NCBI GenBank assembly: GCA_900549005.1
Contig: URMT01000024.1
Coordinates: forward strand, 1 to 19,568
Reading direction: 5' to 3'
DNA: 19,568 bases
Origin: an uncultured Eubacteriales bacterium
GTDB lineage: Bacteria; Bacillota; Clostridia; Christensenellales; Borkfalkiaceae
Under the pieces are notes generated by a model. The model saw nothing but the letters and a program-made list of their open reading frames with translations, searched no databases and was not told the origin of the DNA. The position numbers and the translations under genes are program-made. Of this stretch, positions 6,592 to 13,991 are shown piece after piece (position 1 is the stretch's first letter; each line of letters begins with the position of its first letter).

Positions 6592-7896
6592 ATGGATACA
6601 TTAAACACAGTAATAAGGGTGCTCACCACAATAGTCACGGTATGCACGGCCTATCAGATATTCTATCTGCTGGTGGGCTTCTTTTCGCCTAAAATAAAAT
6701 TTTCTCCCGCAAAAAAACAGCACCGCTATGCCGTGGTAGTCACGGCGCGAAACGAAGAAAACGTAATCGCCAAGCTGATAGAGAGCATTCATAACCAGAC
6801 CTACGATAAGGATAAAATAACCATATTCGTCGTCGCCGACAGCTGCTCTGACAAGACGGCGCAAATCTGCCGCGACCTCGGCTGCATAGTATACGTACGC
6901 TTCAACGACGACCCCGCAAAGGCGCGCAAGGGCTATTCCCTCAAATGGCTGTTCGAGCGCCTTCTTGTGGATTACGACATAACCTATTTCGACGGCTTCG
7001 CCTTTTTCGATGCCGATAACGTGCTTGCGCCCAACTGGTTCGAAAAGATGAACGACGCGTTCGATACGGGCGCGGGTATGCTCACAACCTACCGCAACAC
7101 CAAAAATTTCGATACCAACTTTATCTCGGCGGCATACGGCATACACTTCTACCGCAGTTCGGCGGTATATCACCGTCCCCGCCAGCGCCTGGGCGTGGCT
7201 ACGCACATTGCGGGCACGGGCTACGTTCTCAGCTCGCGCCTTTTGCTGGAAGGCTGGCATTATACCAGCCTTACCGAGGATGCCGAACTCACGCAGACTA
7301 TGGTTTCGCGCGGCGAACGCATAATATTCTGCGAAGACGCCGAATTTTTTGACGAACAGCCTCACACCGTAAAGGTAATGATTCGCCAGCGCCTGCGCTG
7401 GGCCAAGGGCAAATTCGTAATATTTTTCAAAAACGGCTGGCGCAACCTGTGCGGCATATTCACGCGCAAAAAGGCCGCCGAAATGTGGGCCAATTACGAC
7501 GTGTTCTGGTATAATTTCCCCGGCGGACTGTTCGCCGCCCTGCTTTCTTTAATCTCGCTCGTCGCGGGCGTGGTAAGCGGCATAATAGCGGGCACGGCGG
7601 TGAGCGACGCAATCACTATGGGCACCAGCATAGATTTCTTCATAAATCTGCTGGTCACCGCGGCGGTGGGCTATGCGGGCCTTACGGCGCAGGCGGCGCT
7701 CGTTATGATACGCGAACGCAAGCACATACATTGCCCGCTTAAAAAGAAGATATTATATGTGTTCACCTTCTTCTGGTACGACGTAACCTATCTGCCCATC
7801 AGCGCGGTATCGCTGTTTATGCGCGTGCGCTGGAAGCCTATTTTGCACGATAAGGCCTTCGATTACAAGCAGATTGTATCACGTGGGGGTGGGTAA
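6592..7896 (+). CDS. Membrane-anchored GT2 family glycosyltransferase
   Basis: A processive-type GT2 protein of 434 residues. An N-terminal membrane helix (about 5-28) precedes the GT-A catalytic domain: TARNEE (51-56), the nucleotide-binding DAD (140-142), the TED catalytic base region (D230) and QRLRW (266-270), the QxxRW hallmark of cellulose/hyaluronan-synthase-like enzymes. Two or three membrane helices follow (about 305-425). It likely polymerises or adds a sugar at the cytoplasmic face and may move the product across the membrane. ATG 6592 is chosen because the frame further upstream overlaps the promoter. GGAG at 6585-6588 is unusually close (3 bases), so an in-frame TTG at 6583 cannot be excluded. 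The product is unknown. A decayed copy of this gene's 3' end follows at about 8043-8303. Confidence 0.85.
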   Translation: MDTLNTVIRVLTTIVTVCTAYQIFYLLVGFFSPKIKFSPAKKQHRYAVVVTARNEENVIAKLIESIHNQTYDKDKITIFVVADSCSDKTAQICRDLGCIVYVRFNDDPAKARKGYSLKWLFERLLVDYDITYFDGFAFFDADNVLAPNWFEKMNDAFDTGAGMLTTYRNTKNFDTNFISAAYGIHFYRSSAVYHRPRQRLGVATHIAGTGYVLSSRLLLEGWHYTSLTEDAELTQTMVSRGERIIFCEDAEFFDEQPHTVKVMIRQRLRWAKGKFVIFFKNGWRNLCGIFTRKKAAEMWANYDVFWYNFPGGLFAALLSLISLVAGVVSGIIAGTAVSDAITMGTSIDFFINLLVTAAVGYAGLTAQAALVMIRERKHIHCPLKKKILYVFTFFWYDVTYLPISAVSLFMRVRWKPILHDKAFDYKQIVSRGGG

Positions 7897-8042
7897 GTAA
7901 CTTTCCGCTTATACCCGCGTTTGCGGGCGTTGTACTGCATTTCAAAACTGCCGCACGCAGCTGTGCGGCATACCTGTCGCGCGCCCTGCGCACGGCAGCC
8001 TTTAACATAAAAAATTTAACGGTAAAATCGTATGCGTGCCGC

Positions 8043-8303
8043 GCGGGCGCGGGGCTGGGCTATTCGTTTGCGGCTATGTACGGACTGATGTTCATAATCT
8101 GCCTGACCACCGCCGTGACGGAGTGGCGGCGTATAAAGGCTCCCGCATATAAAAAGATACTGTATCTGTTCACCTTTCCGTTTTTTATGGCAACATACAT
8201 CCCTATATCCGTCGTCGCCCTCTTCAAAAAGGTGGAATGGAAGCCGATAGAGCACACCGCCGCCATCACGCTCGACGATTTGAATTCCAAAGACGGGAAG
8301 TAA
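8043..8303 (+). pseudogene. Remnant of a second GT2 glycosyltransferase (C-terminal fragment)
   Basis: The translation of this frame matches the C-terminus of the GT2 protein just upstream. KKILYLFTF aligns with KKILYVFTF, TYIPISVVALF with TYLPISAVSLF, and VEWKPIEH with VRWKPILH. It ends at TAA 8301-8303 at the same relative point as the intact gene. The frame differs from that of the upstream gene, which ends cleanly at 7894-7896 with a full C-terminus, so this is a duplicated end and not a frameshifted continuation. The catalytic domain is missing and no ribosome site precedes ATG 8076. Between the two lies a hairpin-rich spacer (7914-7927; 7949-7970). The frame is open back to 7896, but that part looks non-coding. 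Confidence 0.75.
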
Positions 8304-8317
8304 TCTGCGCCTATTGG

Positions 8318-8346
8318 TAAAAACGCCGCATATTGCGGCGTTTTTA
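8318..8346. terminator. Intrinsic terminator after the GT2 remnant, symmetrical
   Basis: TAAAAACGCCGCA (8318-8330) and TGCGGCGTTTTTA (8334-8346) form a perfect 13-bp stem with loop TAT. The A and T runs are built into the stem, so it could act in both directions. It survives 15 bases after the remnant's stop codon, consistent with that fragment being the end of a once complete transcription unit. Confidence 0.8.
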
Positions 8347-8405
8347 CGCTTTTTACGGCAAAAATGGATAAATATGTTTTGCCGTTTCACGCAAACATAC
8401 TCCCT

Positions 8406-8477
8406 TGTCATTTCGACCGGGCTAATCTCCTATCCTCCCCCTGTCATTTCGACCGGGCTAATCTCCTATCCTCCCCC
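8406..8477. repeat. Two 36-bp tandem copies of the interspersed repeat's left end
   Basis: Two identical 36-bp units (8406-8441 and 8442-8477) begin with TGTCATTTCGACC and end in a run of C. The third occurrence of TGTCATTTCGACC, at 8478, is the left end of the full element. The units look like slippage or failed-insertion copies of the element tip. They are too few, too alike and without spacers to be a CRISPR array. Confidence 0.85.
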
Positions 8478-8690
8478 TGTCATTTCGACCGAGCGAAAGC
8501 GAGCGGAGAAATCTCGGAGTAAAAAGGACAGATTTGCAGAGATTTCTCCGTGCGTTCCCTTCGGTCACTTAGTTTGCGGTTTCCCGAAGGGAGCCCTCCG
8601 CAAAGTAGCGTCGCTACGCTCATCTGCCGTTTCCACACAAAGTGTGGAGCCTCGGCAGGGCAGCGCTTCGCTCGCGCACGCGAAATGACA
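8478..8690 (+). repeat. ~213-bp palindromic interspersed repeat, copy 1
   Basis: The element is bounded by perfect 10-bp inverted ends, TGTCATTTCG and CGAAATGACA. Inside are inverted pairs: GGAGAAATCTC (8505-8515) with GAGATTTCTCC (8539-8549), CCACAC/GTGTGG, and GTAGCG/CGCTAC. It encodes nothing convincing; open frames across it are by-products of its GC content. A related copy in the opposite orientation lies at 11141-11357. Ends and hairpins of this kind suggest a non-autonomous mobile repeat (MITE- or REP-like). No transposase is present in the window. A stray half-site, GTTGAAATGACA, follows at 8712-8723. Confidence 0.85.
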
Positions 8691-8753
8691 ACAAGGGGTG
8701 GCGTGCGCTTAGTTGAAATGACACTTTCGGAAACATCTCGGCAAAAATGGATA

Positions 8754-8782
8754 TTGACTTTAACTGCCTTATATGGTAAAAT
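8754..8782 (+). promoter_or_regulatory. Extended -10 promoter of the GH13 gene
   Basis: TTGACT (8754-8759), 17 bp, TAAAAT (8777-8782), with TG at 8774-8775 as an extended -10. It lies 63 bases inside the right end of repeat copy 1, so the promoter belongs to the gene and not to the repeat. Confidence 0.85.
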
Positions 8783-8865
8783 TTATTATGCGGAAGGGTG
8801 CGGGCAGCACCGCGTTCCGCCGCTACAAACGTGAATTTTCAGGCTGAACCAAAGGACAGTAATAT

Positions 8866-10929
8866 ATGATAAACAGAATGGCGCTATTCAGCGACGAAAC
8901 GGCCGCCTTCCGCACCCCGTACGAGCCCGTCAAGGGCGATTTGGTCACAATCAGGCTGCGTACGCTCGCGGACGACGTCAAACGCGCATATATAGTAATC
9001 AACGGGCTCAAAAAGGAGATGTCAAAGTGTGCTACGGAAGGGCTTTTCGACTATTATTCCGTCACCCTCACCTGTACCGACGACCCCGTAAGTTACTACT
9101 TCGTCATCTACGACGATGACGACAAGGTGTGCTATAACAAACTCGGCTGGGCAGAGAACAACCAGTCGGAATACAACTTTTCGTTCATACCCGGCTTCAA
9201 GGTGCCCGATTGGGCAAAGGGCGCCGTCGTGTACCAGATTTTCGTGGACAGGTTCTGCAACGGCAACCCCGCCAACGACGTGGAAAACAACGAATATTAC
9301 TACACCGGCTCGCACAGCCGCAAGGTAAGCTACTGGGGCAAGTACCCCGATAACCTCGACGTAAGCAACTTTTACGGCGGCGACTTGCAGGGCGTGCGCA
9401 GTAAGCTCGACTACTTGCAGAGCCTGGGCGTTGACGCCATATATTTCAACCCCATTTTCGTATCCCCCTCCAACCACAAGTACGACACGCAGGACTACGA
9501 CCACATCGACCCGCACCTTGCGGTGATAGAGGAGGACGAAAATCACGCGATGGCCGACTGGGAAAAGCACAACGGATTTGCGCGCAGGTATATAAGGCGC
9601 GTCACCTCGCAGGTCAACCTCGAAAAGAGCAACGCCTATTTTGCCGACCTCGTAAAAGAGGTGCACGGCCGCGGGATGAAGATAATAATAGACGGCGTGT
9701 TCAACCACTGCGGTTCCTTCAACAAATGGATGGACAGGGAGGGCATATACCTCGACAAAGAGGGGTACGAAGACGGCGCATACCAGTCTGTAATCAGCCC
9801 CTACCGCAGCTATTTCCACTTCAACCGCCCCAACGAAAACTATTCCGATTACGAGGGCTGGTGGGGCTTTGAAACGCTTCCCAAACTCAACTACGAAGAT
9901 TCTCCCGAACTTATAGAGAACATAATGAAGATAGGCGAAAAGTGGGTTTCGCCGCCCTATAACGTAGACGGCTGGCGGCTGGACGTTGCGGCCGATTTGG
10001 GCCATTCGCCGCAGTTCAACCACTGGTTCTGGTCAAAGTTCAGAAAGAGGGTGCGAAAGGCCAATCCCGAAGCCTTTATTTTTGCGGAACATTACGGCGA
10101 CCCCGCCCCGTGGTTCGACGGCAGGCAGTGGGACACCGTTATGAATTACGACGCCTTTATGGAGCCCGTAACCTGGTTCCTCACGGGTATGGAAAAGCAC
10201 TCCGACAGCCGCGACGACAGGTTGCTCGGCGACGGCATATATTTCTTTGACAGTATGTTCAGGAATATGAGCCGCTTCCCCAGGCCCTCGCTCGATTCGG
10301 CGCTCAACCAGCTTTCAAACCACGACCATTCGCGCTTTTTAACGCGCACCAACCGCACCGTTGGCAGAACGGAAACGCTCGGGGCGGAGGCGGCGGGCTT
10401 CGGCATAGATAAGCGCGTGTTCCGCCTGGCCGTCACCATTCAGATGACGTGGATAGGTTCGCCCGGAATATACTACGCCGACGAGGCGGGTCAGGTCGGC
10501 TGGACCGACCCCGACTGCCGCCGCACTTACCCGTGGGGCAACGAGGATGTTGAGCTGATTGAATTCCACAAACAGCTCACCGCAATGCGCAGGCGCGTGC
10601 ATTGCATAAGGATTGGCTCGCTCAAAAAGCTGGACGCGGGGCACGGTTACATCGCATACGCGCGCTTCGATTCCGAAGATTGCGCCGTGGTGCTGGTCAA
10701 CGTGCGCGACGAAGAAATCCGTCTCTCCGTTCCCGTGTGGGAAGCGGGCGTGGACGCGGGCGCAAAGATGAAGCTTGAAGTTTCCACGACGAACGAGGCG
10801 TATCTGGGCGAAGATTACCGCGTAAAGTACGGCCGCCTGCACGTAACAATGCCCGCAAAGTCTGCCTGCGTTTTAAGCTGCAAGCTGGGCGGGCGGCACA
10901 GCGGACAGCAGATGAGTATGTTCGTGTGA
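8866..10929 (+). CDS. GH13 alpha-glucan hydrolase (neopullulanase/cyclomaltodextrinase type)
   Basis: A 687-residue GH13 enzyme without signal peptide, so probably cytoplasmic, acting on maltodextrins or cyclodextrins. Residues 1-115 are a beta-rich N-terminal domain like that of neopullulanases. The catalytic barrel opens with VVYQIFVDRFCNG. The four GH13 regions are intact: DGVFNH (276-281), GWRLD with nucleophile D373, FAEH with acid/base E408, and NHD (485-487). The C-terminal beta-domain ends near 680. AAAGGA (8851-8856) lies 9 bases before ATG 8866; ATG 8878 is an alternative. The gene stands alone between two inverted repeat copies, with its own promoter and no sugar transporter beside it. 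The family is certain. The exact specificity (alpha-1,4 or alpha-1,6, linear or cyclic) is inferred. Confidence 0.93.
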   Translation: MINRMALFSDETAAFRTPYEPVKGDLVTIRLRTLADDVKRAYIVINGLKKEMSKCATEGLFDYYSVTLTCTDDPVSYYFVIYDDDDKVCYNKLGWAENNQSEYNFSFIPGFKVPDWAKGAVVYQIFVDRFCNGNPANDVENNEYYYTGSHSRKVSYWGKYPDNLDVSNFYGGDLQGVRSKLDYLQSLGVDAIYFNPIFVSPSNHKYDTQDYDHIDPHLAVIEEDENHAMADWEKHNGFARRYIRRVTSQVNLEKSNAYFADLVKEVHGRGMKIIIDGVFNHCGSFNKWMDREGIYLDKEGYEDGAYQSVISPYRSYFHFNRPNENYSDYEGWWGFETLPKLNYEDSPELIENIMKIGEKWVSPPYNVDGWRLDVAADLGHSPQFNHWFWSKFRKRVRKANPEAFIFAEHYGDPAPWFDGRQWDTVMNYDAFMEPVTWFLTGMEKHSDSRDDRLLGDGIYFFDSMFRNMSRFPRPSLDSALNQLSNHDHSRFLTRTNRTVGRTETLGAEAAGFGIDKRVFRLAVTIQMTWIGSPGIYYADEAGQVGWTDPDCRRTYPWGNEDVELIEFHKQLTAMRRRVHCIRIGSLKKLDAGHGYIAYARFDSEDCAVVLVNVRDEEIRLSVPVWEAGVDAGAKMKLEVSTTNEAYLGEDYRVKYGRLHVTMPAKSACVLSCKLGGRHSGQQMSMFV

Positions 10930-11140
10930 CAGCGCTCACAAAATTTTCGCCCTGGCCGAGTGCGAAAATTTTCGTAATTTTGAGAAACTATGTTTCTCTG
11001 GCGGCATTTTTTAAGTGCCCACGATTATAGAAATGCCGCCATTCACTTCCGGTGAGCTCGCTTTCGCGACAAATTGTGTCGCGCGTAAGCGGCGAACTAA
11101 ATTCGCCTTGCGCCCGTAAATTATTTTTTTAATAATAATC
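10930..11140. other. Gene-free spacer with four successive hairpins
   Basis: After the GH13 stop come four inverted repeats in a row: AAAATTTTCGC (10940-10950) with its complement at 10962-10972; GAGAAAC (10982-10988) with GTTTCTC (10992-10998); GGCGGCATTT (11000-11009) with AAATGCCGCC (11031-11040); and CGCGACA (11065-11071) with TGTCGCG (11077-11083). None has a clean terminal T-tract, though one or more probably ends the GH13 transcript. There is no gene here. Confidence 0.7.
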
Positions 11141-11357
11141 TGTCATTTCGCGTGCGCGAGCGAAGCGCTGCCCTGCCGAGGCTCTACACTTTGTGTGGAA
11201 ACGGCAGATGAGCGCAGCGACGCTACTTTGCGGAGGGCTCCCTTTGGGAAACCACAAACCAAGGGCGCAGCCCGCGTGGAGAAATCTCATCAAAAAACAT
11301 TGCATTTTCAGATTTCCTGGCTGCGTTCGCCTGCGGCTCTCTCCGCTCGAAATGACA
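11141..11357 (-). repeat. ~217-bp palindromic interspersed repeat, copy 2 (inverted)
   Basis: The reverse complement of this stretch follows copy 1 almost throughout: identical 10-bp ends, the same GGCAGGGCAGCGCTTCGCTC and CCTCCGCAAAGTAGCGTCGCT segments, and the same CACACAAAGTGT hairpin with one change. The middle (about 11290-11330) has diverged most. It lies opposite in orientation to copy 1, so the pair encloses the GH13 gene. It is followed directly by nine G's (11358-11366) and a 12-bp tandem repeat (11372-11395). Confidence 0.85.
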
Positions 11358-11371
11358 GGGGGGGGGTGCGG

Positions 11372-11395
11372 CGGCGTACCTTTCGGCGTACCTTT
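11372..11395. repeat. 12-bp tandem repeat beside a G9 tract
   Basis: CGGCGTACCTTT occurs twice in a row (11372-11383 and 11384-11395), between the G9 tract next to repeat copy 2 and the priA stop codon. No coding frame uses it. It is probably replication slippage debris. Confidence 0.7.
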
Positions 11396-11402
11396 GCGCC
11401 AT

Positions 11403-13574
11403 TTAAGAGAGGTTTACAGGGTTTTCCTCTACGTATACGAGCGCTTCGGCGCTTGTATACTTCACCGCCAAATCGTAAATCCCGGGCAGGAGCGAAGCGC
11501 TTTCAAGCCGCATAAGCACCTGGTAGCGCACCCTGCCCTGTATTTTTTTGATGGGCGAGTGCATCTTGTTGAGGAATATGAATTCCCGCGGGTGCTGCTG
11601 CCGGAGTTCTTCGGCGCCGAAGTATACCCCTTTGAGCGCCTCCAACGCGCTTTCGTCGCGTTCGGACGTGACCATCACCCTGCATATCAGCGAGAAGGGC
11701 GGGAACTTTGTAGCCTTCCTCAGCTCCACCTCGTTTTTGAAGAAGCCGAGGTAGTCGTAGTTCACCGCAAAGCGGAGTATGTAATTTTCGGGCGAGTAGG
11801 TCTGCAAAACGACCTTGCCCGCTTCGCCCGCCCTGCCGCTTCTGCCCGCGACCTGCGTTATGAGCTGGAAAGTGCGCTCGCCCGCGCGGTAGTCGGAAAA
11901 GTGCAGGCTCATATCGGCGTCGAGTATGCCCACGAGCGTGACCGAGGGGAAGTCGTGCCCCTTGGCTATCATCTGCGTGCCCACGAGGATATCGGCCTCT
12001 TTATCGCCGAACTTCTTCAAAATTTTATAGTGCCCCTCTTTGCCCGAGGTGGTGTCGTTATCCATCCTTAATATGCGCGCCGAGGGGAAGGCCGCCTTCA
12101 AATCGGCAACCACCCTCTGCGTGCCCGTGCCGCCGTACCTTAAATGCAGTCCGCCGCATTCGGGGCAGGCGCGCGGCATATGGTATTTTGCGCCGCAGTA
12201 GTGGCACTTCAAACAGTTTTCTTCCGAATGGTAGGCAAGCGACACGTCGCAGTGTTCGCACTTCAAGGCATAGCCGCAGTCCTGGCAGATAACGGTGTGG
12301 GAATAGCCGCGCCTGTTCAAAAATACAATCGCCTGGTTGCCGCTTTGCAATGTATCTGAAAGCTCTTCGCGGAGCGCCTGCGAAAAGGCGGAGTTGTTTC
12401 CGCGCTTTACCTCTTTTCGCATATCGGCAATGGTTATGTGCGGCAGCGGCTTTCCGTTTATGCGTTCGGTGAGCGTGATTAAGTTATATTCGCCCGAAAC
12501 GGCGCGGGAATATGCCTCGACCGAGGGGGTGGCGCTGCCTAAAATGAGTTTGCAGCCGTTGTTGCGCGCGCGCATTTCGGCCACTTCCACCGTGGAATAT
12601 CTGGGCGCCGATTCTGAAAAGTAAGAGCCGTCGTGCTCTTCGTCGATGATTATCGCGCCTATGTTTTCGAGCGGGGAGAATATTGCGCTGCGCGCGCCGA
12701 TGGCTATCTTCGCCTCGCCCGTCCTCAGCCTCCACCACTCGTCGAACCGCTCGCCCGCAGAAAGTCCGCTGTGGAGTATTGCCGCCTTGTCGCCGAACCT
12801 GCGTTTGAGCTGGGAAAACATCTGCGGGGTGAGGGAGATTTCCGGCACCAGAAAGATTGCAGTCTTGCCCCTTTCGAGCGCGCGGCTTATTACGTTCAGA
12901 TAAATTTCCGTCTTGCCGCTGCCCGTAACGCCGTGTATGAGCTGAACGGTCTTATCTGAACTTTCTATGCTTGCAAGCGCCGCCTGCTGTGCGGGGGTGA
13001 GGGTGCGAGGGGGCTCTGCCCCGCCTTCGAACGAGGAGGGCGCGCGGTTGATTTTTACCTTCACCAGCTCTGCGCCGCCCTTTTCGATTACTGCATTCAC
13101 CGCGCTGCGCCCGAATTTTTCGCACGAGGAGGTGTAGTCGGCCTCGCCGCGCTCCTTTAAATACGACAAAAATTCAGTCTGCTTTTTGGCGCTCTTTAAA
13201 AGTTTTATGTCGTCGGTTATAAACCGCGCGAGCTTTTTGTATACCTCGTGCACGCGCCCCGCGCGCATTTCGGCGGGCACGAACAGCCGAAGGCATACCG
13301 CCTTGGGCACGCGGTAGCGGGCGGAGAGTTCGTTCATCAGGGTGAAGCACTCTTCGCAGAAGGCGGGAGGTTCGTCGTAGACGTATGCCACGGGCTTGAT
13401 TTTTTCGGGCGGGAAGGCGCTGTGAGATGACAGCCCCGCAACGAAGCCGTCTACCACCCTGCCGCCGAAGGGCACCTTTACCCTGCTGCCCGCCTTCAAA
13501 CTATCGTCGCAGGAATATTCGAATATTCTGTCCACCTGGGAGTGGGCGATGTCTACTATTACCTGTGCATACAT
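11403..13574 (-). CDS. priA: Primosomal protein N' (PriA), replication restart helicase
   Basis: A 723-residue PriA of usual length. It recognises stalled forks and reloads the replicative helicase. The N-terminal 3'-end-binding domain begins MYAQVIVDIAHSQVDRIF. The helicase has Walker A GVTGSGKT (K221) and Walker B DEEH (311-314). The paired zinc module CQDCGYALKCEHC to CPECGG spans 430-473. The final GTG-Q-V-GRSGR motifs are present (ITQVAGRSGRAG). The start is ATG 13574, with a weak GGAA 8 bases upstream. An upstream in-frame ATG at 13610 gives a non-conserved, arginine-rich extension. It lies 203 bases after rpoZ, separated by the hairpin at 13733-13770. coaBC, usually between rpoZ and priA in Firmicutes, is absent here. 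Confidence 0.96.
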   Translation of the reverse strand: MYAQVIVDIAHSQVDRIFEYSCDDSLKAGSRVKVPFGGRVVDGFVAGLSSHSAFPPEKIKPVAYVYDEPPAFCEECFTLMNELSARYRVPKAVCLRLFVPAEMRAGRVHEVYKKLARFITDDIKLLKSAKKQTEFLSYLKERGEADYTSSCEKFGRSAVNAVIEKGGAELVKVKINRAPSSFEGGAEPPRTLTPAQQAALASIESSDKTVQLIHGVTGSGKTEIYLNVISRALERGKTAIFLVPEISLTPQMFSQLKRRFGDKAAILHSGLSAGERFDEWWRLRTGEAKIAIGARSAIFSPLENIGAIIIDEEHDGSYFSESAPRYSTVEVAEMRARNNGCKLILGSATPSVEAYSRAVSGEYNLITLTERINGKPLPHITIADMRKEVKRGNNSAFSQALREELSDTLQSGNQAIVFLNRRGYSHTVICQDCGYALKCEHCDVSLAYHSEENCLKCHYCGAKYHMPRACPECGGLHLRYGGTGTQRVVADLKAAFPSARILRMDNDTTSGKEGHYKILKKFGDKEADILVGTQMIAKGHDFPSVTLVGILDADMSLHFSDYRAGERTFQLITQVAGRSGRAGEAGKVVLQTYSPENYILRFAVNYDYLGFFKNEVELRKATKFPPFSLICRVMVTSERDESALEALKGVYFGAEELRQQHPREFIFLNKMHSPIKKIQGRVRYQVLMRLESASLLPGIYDLAVKYTSAEALVYVEENPVNLS

Positions 13575-13732
13575 AAGTTTATTTCCAACGCGCCGTGCAA
13601 AGCCGCGCATATGCGTTGCATTGCTTTGTTCTTAAAAGTTGTTACTGGCAGCCACTTCCGCCGCTTCATTGCACTGCCCGCATTGCCACGGCAGGCGTCT
13701 GCCGACAGAAACCGCAATCCGTCCGCCACTTT

Positions 13733-13770
13733 ATAAAACAGCCCCACACCTGTGCGCGGGGCTGTTTTAT
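13733..13770 (-). terminator. Terminator of the yicC-gmk-rpoZ operon
   Basis: ATAAAACAGCCCC (13733-13745) and GGGGCTGTTTTAT (13758-13770) form a perfect 13-bp stem with a 12-base loop, starting 7 bases past the rpoZ stop on the minus strand. On that strand the stem ends in GTTTTAT. Its symmetry would let it work both ways. The gap 13575-13732 between it and priA holds no recognisable gene or strong promoter. Confidence 0.75.
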
Positions 13771-13777
13771 GAAAAAT

Positions 13778-13990
13778 TCAGTCTTTGACGCTGGTAACCT
13801 TGCCGCTGTCTATTTCGTAGCAGGCAAGCGTTATCTCTTTCATCTTATTGGGCAGCTCTTTGCCGTTGTTCTGCTCTATTATCTGGCGTGCGCGCTTGGC
13901 CGCAACCACGCAAAGTTCGTAGCGCGAAGCCTCGTGCCCGTCTGCCGAAAGTTTTTCTATAAGTTCGTCTACCGCCGGTTTGTTAATCAT
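13778..13990 (-). CDS. rpoZ: RNA polymerase omega subunit
   Basis: A 70-residue omega subunit, which helps fold and stabilise the beta' subunit. The N-terminal segment INKPAVDELIEKL and the conserved core SRYELCVVAAKRARQI (the usual R-[YF]-x-L-[VI]-x-x-x-A-K-R-A-R-Q pattern) identify it. It lies one base after the gmk stop. Its strong ribosome site AAGGAGG overlaps the end of gmk, 6-7 bases before ATG. The order gmk-rpoZ is standard in Firmicutes. Confidence 0.96.
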   Translation of the reverse strand: MINKPAVDELIEKLSADGHEASRYELCVVAAKRARQIIEQNNGKELPNKMKEITLACYEIDSGKVTSVKD

Positions 13991-13991
13991 T

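Noticed and set aside
7880..7900. Frameshift at the G5 run near the GT2 stop as the reason for the downstream homologous frame
   Set aside because: The upstream protein already contains a complete C-terminus, and the downstream frame repeats the same part, so duplication and not frameshift explains it.
8406..8490. Regularly spaced 36-bp repeats as a CRISPR array
   Set aside because: The units are contiguous with no spacers, only two and a partial third are present, and the third is the tip of a larger inverted-end element. No cas genes are near.
8314..8834. Open frames across the repeat element and the GH13 leader (124 and 94 codons)
   Set aside because: They run through the tandem tips, the palindromic element and the promoter, have no ribosome site, and match no family. 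They follow from the repeat's GC content.
11193..12071. 292-codon plus-strand frame
   Set aside because: It begins in the repeat element and then lies antisense to priA, whose motifs are unambiguous; this is a shadow frame.
13248..13736. Small plus-strand frames antisense to priA and in the rpoZ-priA gap
   Set aside because: No ribosome sites, no family resemblance, and composition explained by the opposite-strand gene or the terminator hairpin.
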